Origin: Paraburkholderia azotifigens
GTDB lineage: Bacteria > Pseudomonadota > Gammaproteobacteria > Burkholderiales > Burkholderiaceae
Direction of reading: 5' to 3'
NCBI RefSeq assembly: GCF_007995085.1
Contig: NZ_VOQS01000003.1
Coordinates: forward strand, 1,302,001-1,366,000
DNA: 64,000 bases
This document shows positions 9,283-21,921 of this stretch, in pieces. Every line of letters begins with the position of its first letter. Position 1 is the stretch's first letter. The notes under the pieces are model-generated. The model did not search any database. It was not told the origin of the DNA and saw only the letters and a program-made list of their open reading frames with translations. Made by a program: the position numbers and the translations under genes.

Positions 9283-9478
9283 GCGCCGAGCGCGGCGATG
9301 TCCATTGGGGCTTACAAGCAAACTTTTCAAAAGTCCGTCGCGCGTCGAATGTCTTAAATAGCGGGTACGTATTGCGCCGCCACCTACATTTCGTGACGCT
9401 GAGGTCGATAAATAGAATGACTTTTTGTTGTTGTGCATGGGGGAAAACACCAATCACAACGTTTCCGTGTCACGCATA

Positions 9479-9489
9479 TAGTTTGGCTA
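9479..9489. promoter_or_regulatory. Second, imperfect FadR-type site
   Basis: TAGTTTGGCTA differs from the consensus TnGTnnnACnA at one conserved base (G for A). It sits mid-way in the divergent region and could serve the rightward promoter or DNA looping. Confidence 0.4.
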
Positions 9490-9527
9490 ATTCGTCGATT
9501 GACGGTTCAGCTGCGCGGCAAAACTGA

Positions 9528-10652
<1,125 letters not shown>

Positions 10653-10744
10653 AGCCTGAGAGACACACGGGCCCGGTCGTTCATTTAGACCCGTTAAACG
10701 CTGATTCGAACAACCACAAGCAACGACTGTTCAAGGAGACAAGC

Positions 10745-11749
10745 ATGACCCGTAAGCTTCGACGCCTTACTTTGTCCGCGATGGCCGCAGCACTGCTCGC
10801 CACGCCGTTCGCCATGCAAATGACCGCGCACGCGGACACGCCGCTTAAAATCGGCGTGCTCGTGAAGATGCCCGAGCAGGCATGGTTCATCAACGAGCAG
10901 AAGGCGGCGACGGCTCTCGGCCAGAAGGAAGGCTTCTCGGTCGTGAACATCGGCGCGCCTGACGGCGAGAAGGTGCTGGCCGCGATCGACAACCTCGGCG
11001 CACAAGGCGCGCAGGGCTTCGTGATCTGCCCGCCGGACGTGCGTCTCGGACCGGCCATTCAGGCTCGCGCGAAACGCTACAACATGAAGTTCGTGACCGT
11101 CGACGATCAACTGGTCGACTCCACGGGCAAGCCGCTCGCGGGCGTGCCGCACCTGGGCATGTCGGCGTTCAAGATCGGCAATCAGGTCGGTCAGGCGATC
11201 TCCGACGAAATGAAGAAGCGCGGCTGGAAGCCGGAAGAAGTGGGCGCGATCCGCATCACCGACTACGAATTGCCGACGGCAAAGCTGCGCACCGACGGCG
11301 CAACGGAAACGCTGCTCGCGAACGGCTTCAAGAAGGACAACGTCTTCGACGCGCCGCAAAAGACGACGGACGACGAAGGCGGCTTCAACGCGGCATCGCC
11401 CGTGCTGTCGAAGCATCCGAACATCAAGAAGTGGGTGATCTTCGCGCTGAACGAAGAGACCGTGCTGGGCGGCGTGCGCGCTACCGAGCAGCTGCATATC
11501 CCCGGTTCGGATGTGATCGGCGTCGGCATCAACGGTGCGGGCGAAGCGTTCGCCGAGTTCCAGAAGAAGGAACCGACGGGCTTCTACGGCACGATCGCCG
11601 TCAGCTCGACGAACCACGGCAAGCAGAGCACGCAGAACCTCGTCGACTGGATCAAGTCGGGCAAGACGCCGCCCGCCGATACGCAGACGACGGGCAAGCT
11701 GATGACGCGCGAAAACTGGAAGGACGTGCGTACGGAACTCGGAATCTGA
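10745..11749 (+). CDS. araF: L-arabinose ABC transporter, periplasmic binding protein
   Basis: 334 residues with a Sec signal peptide (cleavage near HADTPLK, about residue 30). The mature part aligns by eye with E. coli Ara[39 protein letters not shown], the [16 protein letters not shown] region and [10 protein letters not shown]. It binds L-arabinose (AraF relatives also bind D-galactose or D-fucose) in the periplasm and delivers it to AraGH. AAGGAGAC precedes the start. Second gene of the operon, 14 bp before araG. Confidence 0.92.
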   Translation: MTRKLRRLTLSAMAAALLATPFAMQMTAHADTPLKIGVLVKMPEQAWFINEQKAATALGQKEGFSVVNIGAPDGEKVLAAIDNLGAQGAQGFVICPPDVRLGPAIQARAKRYNMKFVTVDDQLVDSTGKPLAGVPHLGMSAFKIGNQVGQAISDEMKKRGWKPEEVGAIRITDYELPTAKLRTDGATETLLANGFKKDNVFDAPQKTTDDEGGFNAASPVLSKHPNIKKWVIFALNEETVLGGVRATEQLHIPGSDVIGVGINGAGEAFAEFQKKEPTGFYGTIAVSSTNHGKQSTQNLVDWIKSGKTPPADTQTTGKLMTRENWKDVRTELGI

Positions 11750-11762
11750 TGCGGTAGAAGAG

Positions 11763-13337
11763 ATGCAAAACACGATGAACGCGAAGGACGCCGCTGCATC
11801 TGCTGCTTCGGCACAAGTTGTCGCTCCTCTGGAACAGCCGTTGACCGCGGCCGCCACGCATCTCGAACTCGACGGCGTCACCGTCGCGTTCCCGGGCGTG
11901 GTGGCGCTCGACAACGTGTCGTTCGAAGTGCGCGGCGGTGAAGTGCACGGCCTGATGGGCGAAAACGGCGCAGGCAAATCGACGCTGCTGAAGGTGTTGT
12001 CGGGCGTGAACCAGACGCAGTCGGGCGCGTTGCGCCTCGCCGGCGTCGAACACAAGTTCACGACGACGAAGGCCGCGATCGAGGCGGGCATCGCGATCAT
12101 CTATCAGGAACTGCATCTCGTGCCCGAGCTGACGGTCGCGGAAAACCTGATGCTCGGGCAGTTGCCGAACCGTTTCGGCGTGCTCGACGAGAAGGCGCTC
12201 GTCAAGCGCGCAATGACGGAACTCGAGCGCCTCGGCGAATCGATCGATCCGAACGCGCAGGTGAAGAGCCTGTCGATCGGCCAGCGGCAGATGATCGAAA
12301 TCGGCAAGGCGCTGATGCGCGACGCGCGCGTGATCGCGTTCGACGAGCCCACCAGCTCGCTGTCCGCGCGCGAAACGGAACGGCTCTTCAAGATCATCAA
12401 TGCATTGCGCGCCCAGGGGCACGCAGTGATCTACGTCACGCACCGGATGGACGAGGTGTACGAACTGTGCGACCGCGTCACCGTGTTCCGCGACGGCCGC
12501 CGGATCGAAACGTTCGACTCCGTTGCGGACCTCGATCGCGACCGGCTGATCAGCTGCATGGTCGGCCGTTCGATTCGCGACGTGTATGGGTATCGTCCGC
12601 GCGAAGCGGGCGAGGTACAGCTTGAAGCGAAGCAGTTGATGGGGCCGGGGCTCTCCGCTCCGGTCTCCTTCACTGCGCGCAAGGGCGAAATTGTCGGCTT
12701 CTTCGGGCTCGTGGGCGCGGGGCGTTCCGAGCTGATGAAGCTGTTGTATGGCGCAACGCAGCCGACGAACGGCCATGTCGAGCTGAACGGCAAGCGCGTG
12801 GCATTCGCGACGCCGCGCGACGCCGTGCGCGCGGGCATCGCGCTGTGCCCGGAAGACCGCAAGCAGGAAGGCATCGTGGCGATCGCGTCGGTGGCCGACA
12901 ACCTGAACATCAGCGCGCGGCGGCATTTCAGTCCGTTGAGCTTTCTGCTGAACGGCAAGCGCGAACGCGAGCTCACGCGCGAATACATCGACAAGCTGTC
13001 GATCAAGACACGCAACACCGAAACGATGATCGGCACATTGTCGGGCGGCAACCAGCAGAAGGTGATTCTGTCGCGCTGGCTGGCGGAGCGCATCGACGTG
13101 TTTCTGCTCGACGAGCCGACGCGCGGCATCGACGTCGGCGCCCGCGCGGAAATCTACGACCTGCTGTACGACCTCGCGGAAGCGGGGCGCACGGTGATCG
13201 TCGTATCGAGCGATCTGGCCGAAGTGATCGGTGTTGCGGATCGCGTGCTGGTGATGAAGGAAGGGCGCATTGTCGGCGATCTGCCCAAGGCGCAAGCCAC
13301 GCCCGATCAACTGATCAAACTCGCCTTGCCGCAATGA
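11763..13337 (+). CDS. araG: L-arabinose ABC transporter, double ATPase
   Basis: 524 residues with two nucleotide-binding halves, as is normal for sugar CUT2 ATPases. First half: Walker [10 protein letters not shown] (near 68), signature LSIGQRQM and Walker [11 protein letters not shown]. Second half: the degenerate P-loop GLVGAGRSE, signature LSGGNQQK and [10 protein letters not shown]. It powers import through AraH at the inner membrane. An extra Ala-rich N-terminus of about 30 residues precedes the domain. It follows araF by 13 bp. Confidence 0.93.
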   Translation: MQNTMNAKDAAASAASAQVVAPLEQPLTAAATHLELDGVTVAFPGVVALDNVSFEVRGGEVHGLMGENGAGKSTLLKVLSGVNQTQSGALRLAGVEHKFTTTKAAIEAGIAIIYQELHLVPELTVAENLMLGQLPNRFGVLDEKALVKRAMTELERLGESIDPNAQVKSLSIGQRQMIEIGKALMRDARVIAFDEPTSSLSARETERLFKIINALRAQGHAVIYVTHRMDEVYELCDRVTVFRDGRRIETFDSVADLDRDRLISCMVGRSIRDVYGYRPREAGEVQLEAKQLMGPGLSAPVSFTARKGEIVGFFGLVGAGRSELMKLLYGATQPTNGHVELNGKRVAFATPRDAVRAGIALCPEDRKQEGIVAIASVADNLNISARRHFSPLSFLLNGKRERELTREYIDKLSIKTRNTETMIGTLSGGNQQKVILSRWLAERIDVFLLDEPTRGIDVGARAEIYDLLYDLAEAGRTVIVVSSDLAEVIGVADRVLVMKEGRIVGDLPKAQATPDQLIKLALPQ

Positions 13338-13414
13338 CGCGCGCGTTCTTGCGCGCGCGATGAAGCCACGGCGGATGCAACAACGCACCACGTAGACCAC
13401 GGAACTGGAAGACC

Positions 13415-14431
13415 ATGCAAACACCGAGCACACGTCCGGCGACCGAGCCGGCAACCAAACACGCCGCATCGCCCGGCGCGGCCGCGCACGCGGCACGCAC
13501 GTGGGATCTGATCAACAAGTCGGGCATCGTGATGGTGTTCGTCATTCTGTTTGCGGTGCTGTCGTTCGCAGTGCCCGACTTTCTGACGAGCCGCAACATG
13601 CAGGGCCTGCTGCTCTCCGTCACGCTGATCGGCTCGATCTCCGTGACGATGATGTTCGTGCTCGCGCTCGGCGAAGTGGATCTGTCGGTGGCGTCGATCG
13701 TCGCGTTCTCGGGCGTGGTGGCCTCCACGCTGATTACCGCGACGCATAGCGTGATGCTCGGCGTCGCGGCAGGCGTGCTGGCGGGCGGCGCGGTCGGGCT
13801 GGTGAACGGCGTGTTGATCGCGCGCTACAAGATCAATTCGCTGATCGTCACGCTGGCGATGATGGAAGTGGTGCGCGGCCTCGCGTTCATCACATCGAAT
13901 GGCGACGCCGTGATGATTTCGGAAGAAAGTTTCTTCGATCTCGGCGGCGGCTCGTTCCTCGGCATTTCGTATCCGATCTGGAGCAACATCGTCGGCTTCG
14001 TGCTGTTCGGCTTTCTGCTGCGCAAGACTATTTTCGGCAAGAACGTGCTGGCGGTCGGCGGCAATAGCGAGGCCGCGTTGCTCGCCGGTTTGCCCGTCAC
14101 GCGCATCAAGGTGACCGTGTTCGTGCTGCAAGGTCTGGTGACGGGTTTTGCGGGCGTGATGCTCGCGTCGCGGATGAGCCTCGGCGATCCGAAGACGTCG
14201 GTCGGCCTCGAACTCGGCGTGATTTCGGCGTGCGTGCTGGGCGGCGTGTCGCTGACGGGCGGCGTCGCGACGATTTCGGGCGTGCTGGTCGGCGTGCTCA
14301 TCATGGGTTCGGTGCAGGACGCGATGAGCCTGCTCAATGTGCCGACGTTCTATCAGTACCTGATTCGCGGCGGTATCCTGCTGCTGGCCGTGCTGTTCGA
14401 TCAGTTCCGGCGGAGCAAGCGGAAGGTTTGA
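13415..14431 (+). CDS. araH: L-arabinose ABC transporter, permease
   Basis: 338 residues, a CUT2/BPD_transp_2 permease with about ten hydrophobic helices, a cytoplasmic N-terminus of about 35 residues, and family segments SVTMMFVLALGEVDLSV and LGGVSLTGG. It forms the membrane channel with AraG and AraF. The 77 bp before it carry no gene. Last gene of the arabinose operon; a hairpin follows. Confidence 0.92.
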   Translation: MQTPSTRPATEPATKHAASPGAAAHAARTWDLINKSGIVMVFVILFAVLSFAVPDFLTSRNMQGLLLSVTLIGSISVTMMFVLALGEVDLSVASIVAFSGVVASTLITATHSVMLGVAAGVLAGGAVGLVNGVLIARYKINSLIVTLAMMEVVRGLAFITSNGDAVMISEESFFDLGGGSFLGISYPIWSNIVGFVLFGFLLRKTIFGKNVLAVGGNSEAALLAGLPVTRIKVTVFVLQGLVTGFAGVMLASRMSLGDPKTSVGLELGVISACVLGGVSLTGGVATISGVLVGVLIMGSVQDAMSLLNVPTFYQYLIRGGILLLAVLFDQFRRSKRKV

Positions 14432-14441
14432 GGTTTCTTGC

Positions 14442-14489
14442 TGTTGCGCTGACCGGGTCGGGATTGGCAGGTCAGAGGTCAGCGCAACA
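14442..14489. terminator. Hairpin between convergent araH and dppA
   Basis: Perfect 13-bp inverted repeat TGTTGCGCTGACC / GGTCAGCGCAACA (14442-14454 and 14477-14489). Its right arm covers the dppA stop codon. No long T run, so termination efficiency is uncertain, but the position between convergent genes fits a two-way terminator. Confidence 0.55.
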
Positions 14490-15306
14490 TAAACGACATC
14501 GCCGACAGGCAATTCAACGTGCGCACAGCATGCTCGACAGAAGGCGTCGAGAATCGCAGCGTGACGCCGTCCACGCGCTCCAAGGAAGGCATCTGCGCGA
14601 ACAGATCGGCAAGCGCACTAGTCTGCACGCGCAGTTCGATATCCGCAGGTTGACGCGCGACTCGTTGTGCAGCGACGCCATGACCGTCAAACCCGGCGAC
14701 AACATCCCGCGCCGCATCCCTGATCGCCCCGCACGCACGTTCCGGTGTTTGTGTCACGCCGCTTCCATAACCCGTCGCCTGTTTCGTGACCACGAATATC
14801 GCGTCGGGAAACTGCGGCTTCGTCTCTTGCGCAAACACATCGTCGCCCGATAGCAACGCGACACGCACGCCATATTCATCTGCCAGCGCGCCATACAAAC
14901 CTGCTTCACCCACGTCGCGCCCGTTCATCGTCACGCGCGTGAACGCGAAGCTGTTGATCGTATGCGCGAGAATGCCTTGCGATTGCGCCATCGCGTGATA
15001 GCCGATCATGAACACGATCTGCGGCCCGCATTCGAGTCCCGCCATCATGCCGAGCGTGCGCGGTTTGCCGAGGATCACGTTCGCTCGCGCGTCGAGCATG
15101 TCGGGCAGCAGATTGCGAAAGCCGCCGTGCGAGTCGTTGACCCACACGTCCGTCGCGCCGCCCGCGAATGCGCCTTCGATCGCCGCGTTGGCTTCGAGCG
15201 TCATCCAGCGGCGCGCGCGTTCGTACTCGCCGTTGCCCGCGCGCGTCTGCTCGGGGTTCACGACACCAGCAACGCCTTCGATATCGACGGAAATCAGTAC
15301 TTTCAT
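14479..15306 (-). CDS. dppA: D-aminopeptidase, DppA family (M55)
   Basis: 275 residues. M55 zinc peptidase that cuts D-amino acids from the N-terminus of short peptides such as D-Ala-D-Ala. Asp8 and Glu10 (ISVDIEGVAG), His60 (NDSHGG), His104 (IGYHAMA) and Glu134 sit where the Bacillus DppA zinc site is, and His115 (ILAHT) matches the catalytic histidine. Last gene of the peptide operon, with a 4-bp ATGA overlap with the upstream peptidase, so translation is coupled. Bacillus dppA also sits in a dipeptide-importer operon. Cytoplasmic. Confidence 0.92.
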   Translation of the reverse strand: MKVLISVDIEGVAGVVNPEQTRAGNGEYERARRWMTLEANAAIEGAFAGGATDVWVNDSHGGFRNLLPDMLDARANVILGKPRTLGMMAGLECGPQIVFMIGYHAMAQSQGILAHTINSFAFTRVTMNGRDVGEAGLYGALADEYGVRVALLSGDDVFAQETKPQFPDAIFVVTKQATGYGSGVTQTPERACGAIRDAARDVVAGFDGHGVAAQRVARQPADIELRVQTSALADLFAQMPSLERVDGVTLRFSTPSVEHAVRTLNCLSAMSFMLR

Positions 15307-16361
15307 GTTGTGCGCGGTTTCAGCAGTTGTTCGAGATCGGGGACGGCGTCGTGCAGCGAAAGACGCCTATGCGTGTCGCGGCCCGTGACCGTGGTGGCGG
15401 ACCACAGCGCATCGACGATCGCCTGTTCGACGCTGTCGGCGCATGCCTGAAACAGCGGGTCGAGACGCGCGTCGTTGAGCAGCGGCGGCGTGGCGACGAA
15501 GTCGCCGTCATGCGGCACGGTCCACGCCGTCGAGAACGCGAGCGCGATATCGCCGCTGCCGTGCCCATACACCGAACCCGTGCGCGCGAGGCCCGCGGCG
15601 GCGCGCATCGACAGACGCTTGAGCTGGCGCGAATCGAGCGGCGCATCGGTGGCGACGATCATGATGATCGAGCCTTGTTCGGGTCTGGGTTTCGCCGTTT
15701 GACGCCGCAGAGCGAGTTCACGACCGAGGGGTACGCCGCCGATCGTCAGCATCGGCAGCCGGCCGAAGTTCGCAAGCACGAGCGCACCGACCGCGAAATC
15801 CTTGCTCCCCACGCTCGCCACGCGCGACGCCGAACCGATTCCGCCTTTCAGATCGAAGCTCGACATCCCGCGCCCCGCGCCGACCGAGCCGCGCTCGAAC
15901 GTAGAAGCTGTCGCATCGAGCGCTTGCATGTAATGCGACGGCTCGACGGCAAGCGCCTGAATATCGTTCAGATACCCGTCATTGCATTCGAGCACGAGCG
16001 GATTGACGGTCGACCATTCGCGCCCGATCTGCGGATTGCTCGCGATCGCCGCACGAATCTGCGCCTGCGCCACAGCCGCGACACCGAACGTATTGGTCAG
16101 CGCGACCGGCGTTTCGAGCACGCCGAGTTCTTCGATCTGCATGAGTCCGATGCTCTTGCCGAAACCGTTGATCACACTCGCAGCAGCGGGCACCTTCTGA
16201 CGATACGGATCGTCGCGATGCGGACGGATCACGGTAACGCCCGTTTGCGCCGCACCGTCGTCGAGCGTGCAATGCCCGACGGTCACGCCGCCAACATCCG
16301 CAATCGTGCCCAAAGCGCCTGAAGGCAATACGCCGACATGCGGCATGGAAACAACGCTCAT
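15303..16361 (-). CDS. dmpA: P1/S58 N-terminal-nucleophile aminopeptidase (DmpA/BapA-like)
   Basis: 352 residues. DmpA of Ochrobactrum releases N-terminal D- or L-residues and BapA relatives cut beta-peptides. The precursor self-cleaves before a serine; here Gly230-Ser231 ([16 protein letters not shown]) is the expected cleavage site and nucleophile. Other family segments are [15 protein letters not shown] and GSVGAGRGM. Start at 16361; ATGA overlaps join it to the permease upstream and to dppA downstream. No signal peptide, so it acts on imported peptides in the cytoplasm. Whether it prefers D-peptides, beta-peptides or amides cannot be told. Confidence 0.88.
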   Translation of the reverse strand: MSVVSMPHVGVLPSGALGTIADVGGVTVGHCTLDDGAAQTGVTVIRPHRDDPYRQKVPAAASVINGFGKSIGLMQIEELGVLETPVALTNTFGVAAVAQAQIRAAIASNPQIGREWSTVNPLVLECNDGYLNDIQALAVEPSHYMQALDATASTFERGSVGAGRGMSSFDLKGGIGSASRVASVGSKDFAVGALVLANFGRLPMLTIGGVPLGRELALRRQTAKPRPEQGSIIMIVATDAPLDSRQLKRLSMRAAAGLARTGSVYGHGSGDIALAFSTAWTVPHDGDFVATPPLLNDARLDPLFQACADSVEQAIVDALWSATTVTGRDTHRRLSLHDAVPDLEQLLKPRTT

Positions 16362-17263
16362 GGCCGGTCCAGCTTCGGATCGAGCGCGTCGCGCAGACCG
16401 TCGCCGAGCAGATTGAATGCGAGCACCGTCAGGAAGATCGCGAGACTCGGAAACAGCGCGATATGCGGCGCCGTCACCATATCGGCGCGCGCTTCGTTGA
16501 GCATCGCGCCCCACTCGGGCGTCGGCGGCTGCGCGCCGAGGCCGAGGAACGACAGGCTCGCGGCCGTAATGATCGACGTGCCGATCCGCATCGTCAGATA
16601 CACGATCACCGATGAAATCGTGCCCGGCAGAATGTGCCGCATGATGATCGTCCAGTCCGACGCGCCGATGCTGCGTGCCGCTTCGATATACGTCAGCTGC
16701 TTGAGCATCAGCGTATTGCCGCGCACGAGCCGCGCGAACGCGGGAATGCTGAACACGGCGACAGCCGCGATCACGTTGATCATGCCGTTGCCGAGAATCG
16801 CGACAATGCCGATGGCGAGCAGAATGCCGGGGAACGCGAACAGCACGTCGGCGACGCGCATCGTGATGCGGTCCCACCAGCCTTCGTAATAGCCCGCCAG
16901 CAAACCGAACAGCGTGCCGATGATCGCGCCGATCGCCACGGAGAAAAAGCCCGCAGCCAGCGAAATGCGCGTGCCCGCGACAATGCGGCTGAAGATATCG
17001 CGGCCGAGCGAATCGACCCCGAACCAGTGCGCAACGGAAGGCCCGGCGTTCAACGCGTCATAGTCGAAATAGTTTTCCGGATCGTACGGAACGATATGCG
17101 GACCCACGATCGATACAACCACGAGCAGCAGCACGAACACGCCCGCCGCGAGGGCGACATGCTGCTTGCGGAATTTACGCCAGAACTCGCTCCACGGCGT
17201 GCGGATCGCGCGCTCCTCGTGAGCGGACGAGACGGTGCTGGTGTTGTCGGCAGTCGTGCTCAT
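16358..17263 (-). CDS. gsiD: Peptide/glutathione-type ABC transporter, permease 2 (GsiD/DppC-like)
   Basis: 301 residues, six hydrophobic helices and the binding-protein-dependent permease loop [20 protein letters not shown]. The N-terminal segment with [16 protein letters not shown] and the extracytoplasmic loop after helix 1 ([16 protein letters not shown]) are typical of the DppC/GsiD family. It pairs with GsiC. I chose the ATG at 17263, 7 bp after the GsiC stop; an upstream start would overlap GsiC. ATGA overlap with the downstream peptidase gene. Confidence 0.9.
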   Translation of the reverse strand: MSTTADNTSTVSSAHEERAIRTPWSEFWRKFRKQHVALAAGVFVLLLVVVSIVGPHIVPYDPENYFDYDALNAGPSVAHWFGVDSLGRDIFSRIVAGTRISLAAGFFSVAIGAIIGTLFGLLAGYYEGWWDRITMRVADVLFAFPGILLAIGIVAILGNGMINVIAAVAVFSIPAFARLVRGNTLMLKQLTYIEAARSIGASDWTIIMRHILPGTISSVIVYLTMRIGTSIITAASLSFLGLGAQPPTPEWGAMLNEARADMVTAPHIALFPSLAIFLTVLAFNLLGDGLRDALDPKLDRP

Positions 17264-17270
17264 GCGGGCC

Positions 17271-18191
17271 TCACTTGAAACGGATGGTCGGATTGATGAC
17301 GGCATACAGCACGTCGACGACCAGATTGATGACGATGAATTCGAGCGAGAAAAGCAGTACTTCGGCCTGAATCACGGGATAGTCGCGCATCGCGACGGCG
17401 TCGACCAGCAGGCGTCCCATGCCCGGCCAGTTGAACACCACTTCGACGACGATCGAACCGCCGAGCAGAAAGCCGAATTGCAGGCCCATCATCGTGACGA
17501 CGGGAATCATCGCGTTGCGCAGGCAGTGCTTGATGACGACCCACTGTTCGGCGACGCCCTTCGCACGCGCGGTGCGCACGAAGTCTTCGTTCAGCACCTC
17601 GACGAACGATGCGCGCGTGAAGCGCGCCATCACGGCGGCGACGGCGGCGCCGAGCGTGATCGACGGCAGCACATAGCTGCGCCACGAACCGTCGCCGACA
17701 ATCGGCAGCCAGCCGAGCTGCACGGAGAACACTTCCATCAGCAGCATGCCGAACGCGAACGCGGGAAACGAAATGCCCGACACGGCGAGCGTCATGCCGA
17801 GCCGGTCGGGCCATTTGTTGCGCCACACGGCGGACACGATGCCGATCGCCATGCCGAAGATCACGGCCCACACCATGCTGACGAGCGTGAGCAGCAGCGT
17901 CGGCATGAAGCGCTCGCCGATCTCCGCGGAGACAGGGCGCTTGCTGCGCGTCGAGATGCCGAAGTCGCCATGCGCGATGCGCACGAAGAAGTTCACAAAC
18001 TGTTGCGGCATCGGCTTGTCGAGACCGAGATCGGCGCGCACCAGCGCGACGGTGGCATCGTCGGCTTCGGGACCGGCGGCGAGCCGCGCGGGATCGCCGG
18101 GCAGCATGTGCACGAACAGGAACACGAGGCCGGCGACGATGACGAGCGTCGGCAGCAGGCCCAGCAGACGTTTGACGAGAAAATTCAGCAT
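17271..18191 (-). CDS. gsiC: Peptide/glutathione-type ABC transporter, permease 1 (GsiC/DppB-like)
   Basis: 306 residues. Starts [16 protein letters not shown], a DppB/GsiC hallmark, followed by [13 protein letters not shown], a periplasmic loop, and the permease signature around [20 protein letters not shown]. Six membrane helices. It forms the inner-membrane channel with GsiD and is energised by GsiA. It lies 97 bp after the binding-protein gene. Confidence 0.91.
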   Translation of the reverse strand: MLNFLVKRLLGLLPTLVIVAGLVFLFVHMLPGDPARLAAGPEADDATVALVRADLGLDKPMPQQFVNFFVRIAHGDFGISTRSKRPVSAEIGERFMPTLLLTLVSMVWAVIFGMAIGIVSAVWRNKWPDRLGMTLAVSGISFPAFAFGMLLMEVFSVQLGWLPIVGDGSWRSYVLPSITLGAAVAAVMARFTRASFVEVLNEDFVRTARAKGVAEQWVVIKHCLRNAMIPVVTMMGLQFGFLLGGSIVVEVVFNWPGMGRLLVDAVAMRDYPVIQAEVLLFSLEFIVINLVVDVLYAVINPTIRFK

Positions 18192-18288
18192 GAGAGCGAT
18201 CCGCTATCGAAAACCATGTGCGGCATGAAGCGAGCGCGCTGGCCCCAGGACATCAGCATGCGCATGGGAGCCAGCGCAACGCGCGCGA

Positions 18289-19857
18289 TTACTTCAGCGC
18301 GATTTCATCGAAGTTGAACGAGCCGTCCGGCGCGACGAACGCACCCGAAAGGCGTTTGCTGCGCGCGTACACGACCTTCTCCTTGACGAGGAAGATCCAC
18401 GGCGCGTCGGTCCAGATGCGCTTTTGCGCGTCGCCGTAGAGCGCCGCCTTCTGCGTGCGGTCGGTCGTTTCGAGCGCCTTCGTCAGGTCGCTGTCGACGG
18501 TGTCGTTCTTGTAGTACGCCGTGTTCACGAGCTTCGGCGGGAACGACGACGACGCGAGCAGCGGCGTGATGCCCCAATCCGCTTCGCCCGTCGACGACGA
18601 CCAGCCGATGTAGTACATGCGCACGGGCGCCGTGGCCGGGTCTTGCGCGCTCTCCACCTTCGCGACGCGCTGGCCCGCTTCGAGCGCTTCGACGCTCGCC
18701 TTCACGCCGACTTGCGCGAGCTGCTGCTGCACGAACTGGATCGCCTTCTGCGCCGTCGAGTTGTTGTACGCCGACCAGAGCGTCGTCTCGAAGCCGTTCG
18801 GATAGCCCGCTTCTTTCAGCAGCGCGCGCGCCTTCGCGGGGTCGTACGGCCAGGGGCCGAGCTTCGTCGCGTAATCGACGCCTTCGGGCAGCACGCCGTC
18901 GGCGGGCACCGCGTAACCGGAGAACGCGACCTTCGCGAGCGCTTCCTTGTTGATCGCGTAGTTCAGCGCCTCACGCACCTTCGGATTGTCGAACGGCTTC
19001 TTCGTCGTGTTCAGGCTGACGTAGCGGTTGATGATCGACGGCGTGGCGACGATGTCGACCTTCGGGCTCGATTGCAGCGCCGATGCCTGCTCAAACGGAA
19101 TGCGGAACGCGAAATCCGCTTCGCCCGTGCGCATCAGCGCCGCGCGCGTGTTGTTGTCGACGACAGGCTTCCAGTCGATTTCGTCGATCTTCGGATAGCC
19201 CTTCTTCCAGTAGCCGTCGAACTTCTTCACGGTCAGATCGCCTGCGGGATCCCACTTCACGAGTTCGAACGGACCCGTGCCGACGGGGTGAAACGCGAGA
19301 TCCTTGCCGAACTTCTTCATCGCGGCAGGCGAAATCATCACGGACGACGGATGCGCGAGCACGTTGATGAACGCCGAGAACGGCGCTTTCAGCGTGACCT
19401 TCACCGTGTACGGATCGACCACGTCCGTCTTCTCGATACGGCTGAACATGTTGTAGCGCTTCAGCTTGTTCGCCGGGTCCGTCACGCGGTCGAAGGTCGC
19501 TTTCACAGCGGCTGCGTTGAAGTCGGTACCGTCCTGGAACTTCACGCCCTGGCGGAGTTTGAACGTGTAGACGCGCGCATCGGGGCTCGCTTCGTAGCTC
19601 GTTGCGAGCACGTTGACGAGCTTCATGTCCTTGTCGAAGCCGAACAGGCCTTGATAGAACGACTTCGACACGGCTTGCGAGAGCGTGTCGTTCGCGTCGT
19701 ACGGATCGAGTGTGGTGAACGTCGAGTCGACGGCCATCACGGCCGTCTGCGCGGCATGGGCGCCCGCCGACGCGAGCATCGCAAAGACCAGCGCGCCGCT
19801 CGTCACGAGCGAACGCAGGCGCAACGGTTGACACAAGAGAGGCATAGTCATCGTCAT
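18289..19857 (-). CDS. gsiB: Peptide/glutathione-type ABC transporter, periplasmic binding protein (GsiB-like, SBP family 5)
   Basis: About 522 residues with a signal peptide ending at AGAHAAQ. The SBP_bac_5 family segments [37 protein letters not shown] and [15 protein letters not shown] are clear, and length matches GsiB (512 in E. coli). It captures short peptides or glutathione in the periplasm. Three ATGs lie close together (19857, 19851, 19845); I chose the first because GGAG is upstream at a workable distance. The frame is open to 20040 but that part is the gsiA-gsiB spacer. Confidence 0.9.
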   Translation of the reverse strand: MTMTMPLLCQPLRLRSLVTSGALVFAMLASAGAHAAQTAVMAVDSTFTTLDPYDANDTLSQAVSKSFYQGLFGFDKDMKLVNVLATSYEASPDARVYTFKLRQGVKFQDGTDFNAAAVKATFDRVTDPANKLKRYNMFSRIEKTDVVDPYTVKVTLKAPFSAFINVLAHPSSVMISPAAMKKFGKDLAFHPVGTGPFELVKWDPAGDLTVKKFDGYWKKGYPKIDEIDWKPVVDNNTRAALMRTGEADFAFRIPFEQASALQSSPKVDIVATPSIINRYVSLNTTKKPFDNPKVREALNYAINKEALAKVAFSGYAVPADGVLPEGVDYATKLGPWPYDPAKARALLKEAGYPNGFETTLWSAYNNSTAQKAIQFVQQQLAQVGVKASVEALEAGQRVAKVESAQDPATAPVRMYYIGWSSSTGEADWGITPLLASSSFPPKLVNTAYYKNDTVDSDLTKALETTDRTQKAALYGDAQKRIWTDAPWIFLVKEKVVYARSKRLSGAFVAPDGSFNFDEIALK

Positions 19858-19960
19858 CTTTTCAAAACTCCACTGAGCAAGAGAACTGCTTGTTGTCATG
19901 CCGCTGGTCTGCGCGGCTTCTGGTTGTGCTGCCTGAATTGCTTTCGTCGACGGGACACGC

Positions 19961-21871
19961 TCAATACGCGCCGCCGATCCGGTGCGTGGCCACGAAATGA
20001 TCCGGCCCGACGGCGACGAGCGGCGCAACGACGGGTTCATCGTCGAGCGAACGAATGGGGCTCGGCAGTTCGTCGGCGGCGAGCATGCGCTTCGCGTGGC
20101 GGCGCGCGGGATCGGCGACGGGCACGGCGCCCATCAGCTTCTTCGTGTACGGATGCTGCGGCGATTCGAAGACCGCGCGACGCGGGCCGATTTCGACGAT
20201 CTGACCGAGATACATCACCGCGACGCGATGACTGATGCGCTCGACGACAGCCATGTCGTGCGAGATGAACAGATACGCGACGCCCAATTCGCGCTGCAGA
20301 TCCAGCATCAGATTGACGATTTGCGCCTGCACGGAGACGTCGAGCGCCGACACCGATTCGTCCGCGATCACGACTTTCGGATTGAGCGCGAGCGCGCGTG
20401 CAATCGCGATCCGTTGACGCTGGCCGCCGGAGAATTCATGCGGATAGCGGCGTGCGGCGTCGGCGGGCAGGCCGACCTTGTCGAGCAGCCACGCGACGCG
20501 CTCTTGTGCTTCCTTGCCGCTCGCGACGTTGTGGACGAGCAGCGGCTCCATGATCGAGAAGCCCACCGTCAGACGCGGATTGAGCGACGCGAACGGATCC
20601 TGGAAGATGAACTGGATATCGCGGCGCAGCGCCTGCAACGAAGGGCCGCTCAGCGAACTGATGTCCTTGCCGTCGAATTCGATGCTGCCGCTCTGGCTTT
20701 CGACGAGACGCAGCAACGAGCGCCCCGTCGTCGATTTGCCGCAACCGGATTCGCCGACGAGCGCGAGCGTTTCGCCCGCGTGCAGATCGAAGCTGACGCG
20801 CTCGACGGCATGCACGCGGCCCGTGAGCTTGCTGAACGGGCCGCTGCGCACGGGAAAACGCGTGACGAGATCGCGCACGCGCAGGACGGGTTGTGCGGCA
20901 GCATGCGTATTCGTATGCGTATGCGTATGCGTGTGCGTGTGCGTCTCATGAGACGCTTTCGCCTGTTCGCCATCGAGCGTGAGCAGCGAGAACTTCGCGG
21001 GCGCATCCGTGCCTTGCATCGAGCCGAGTTTCGGCACAGCGGCAAGCAGCGCTTTCGTATAAGGATGCGCGGGCGCCGCGAACAGCTTCGCCGACTCGCC
21101 TTCTTCCACCTTGTCGCCGCGATACATCACGAGCACACGGTCCGCGACTTCGGCGACGACGCCCATGTCGTGCGTGATGAAGATCACGCCCATGTTCATC
21201 TCGTCCTGCAGGCCGCGAATCAATTGCAGGATCTGCGCCTGAATCGTGACGTCGAGTGCGGTCGTCGGTTCGTCGGCGATCAGCAGCGATGGCTTGCACG
21301 ACAGCGCCATCGCGATCATCACGCGCTGTCGCATGCCGCCCGACAGCTGGTGCGGATAACGTGCGGCCACGCGGCGCGCTTCCGGAATGCGCACGAGATC
21401 GAGCAGACGCAGTGCTTCCGCGTGCGCTTCGCTGCGGCTCTTGTTCTGATGCAGCGCGATCGCTTCGCCGATCTGGTCGCCGACCGTGAACACGGGATTC
21501 AGCGAAGTCATCGGCTCCTGAAAGATCATTGCGATGTCCGCGCCGCGAACAGAGCGCATCGTGGCTTGCGACGCCTGCGCGAGATCGAGCACGCTGCCGT
21601 TGCGCCGGCGAAATGCGATGCTGCCGTTCGCGATCTTTCCGCCGCCATGTTCGACGAGCCGCATCAATGCGAGCGACGTCACCGACTTGCCCGAACCCGA
21701 TTCGCCGACGATCGCGAGCGTCTCGCCGCGATCGACGGTGAGCGACAGGTCGCGCACCGCGTTGAACGTGGTCTCGCCGCGACGGAATGCAACCGTCAGG
21801 CCGTCGATGTCGACGACACGTTGCGGCGGCAGGTTATCGAGCAGGCGTGGCGGCTTCGGCGTATTCGGCAC
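19961..21871 (-). CDS. gsiA: Peptide/glutathione-type ABC transporter, fused double ATPase (GsiA-like)
   Basis: About 636 residues. Two complete oligopeptide-type ATPase halves: Walker A GESGSGKS (about 56-63) and GESGCGKS, signatures LSGGMRQR and FSGGQRQR, Walker [13 protein letters not shown] and [11 protein letters not shown]. Length matches E. coli GsiA (623). No ATG lies before the first domain; the GTG at 21871, after GAGAGAAA, is the best start. The linker between halves (about residues 307-326) is a run of alternating His and Thr coded by hexanucleotide repeats, which I do not know from GsiA. Confidence 0.9.
   Translation of the reverse strand: MPNTPKPPRLLDNLPPQRVVDIDGLTVAFRRGETTFNAVRDLSLTVDRGETLAIVGESGSGKSVTSLALMRLVEHGGGKIANGSIAFRRRNGSVLDLAQASQATMRSVRGADIAMIFQEPMTSLNPVFTVGDQIGEAIALHQNKSRSEAHAEALRLLDLVRIPEARRVAARYPHQLSGGMRQRVMIAMALSCKPSLLIADEPTTALDVTIQAQILQLIRGLQDEMNMGVIFITHDMGVVAEVADRVLVMYRGDKVEEGESAKLFAAPAHPYTKALLAAVPKLGSMQGTDAPAKFSLLTLDGEQAKASHETHTHTHTHTHTNTHAAAQPVLRVRDLVTRFPVRSGPFSKLTGRVHAVERVSFDLHAGETLALVGESGCGKSTTGRSLLRLVESQSGSIEFDGKDISSLSGPSLQALRRDIQFIFQDPFASLNPRLTVGFSIMEPLLVHNVASGKEAQERVAWLLDKVGLPADAARRYPHEFSGGQRQRIAIARALALNPKVVIADESVSALDVSVQAQIVNLMLDLQRELGVAYLFISHDMAVVERISHRVAVMYLGQIVEIGPRRAVFESPQHPYTKKLMGAVPVADPARRHAKRMLAADELPSPIRSLDDEPVVAPLVAVGPDHFVATHRIGGAY
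20905..20946. repeat. Seven hexanucleotide repeats inside gsiA
   Basis: Units of GCGTAT/GCGTGT and variants (GCGTAT, TCGTAT, GCGTAT, GCGTAT, GCGTGT, GCGTGT, GCGTCT). On the minus strand each encodes His-Thr or a near variant. Because the unit is two codons, gain or loss keeps the frame and only changes linker length. Confidence 0.85.
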
Positions 21872-21921
21872 GGTGGTTTCTCTCGGCGTCTGTTGCAGGG
21901 GATTGCGCGGGCGTGGCGGTG

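Noticed and set aside
20905..20946. Possible CRISPR-like or minisatellite array
   Set aside because: Units are 6 bp with no spacers and lie in frame inside gsiA.
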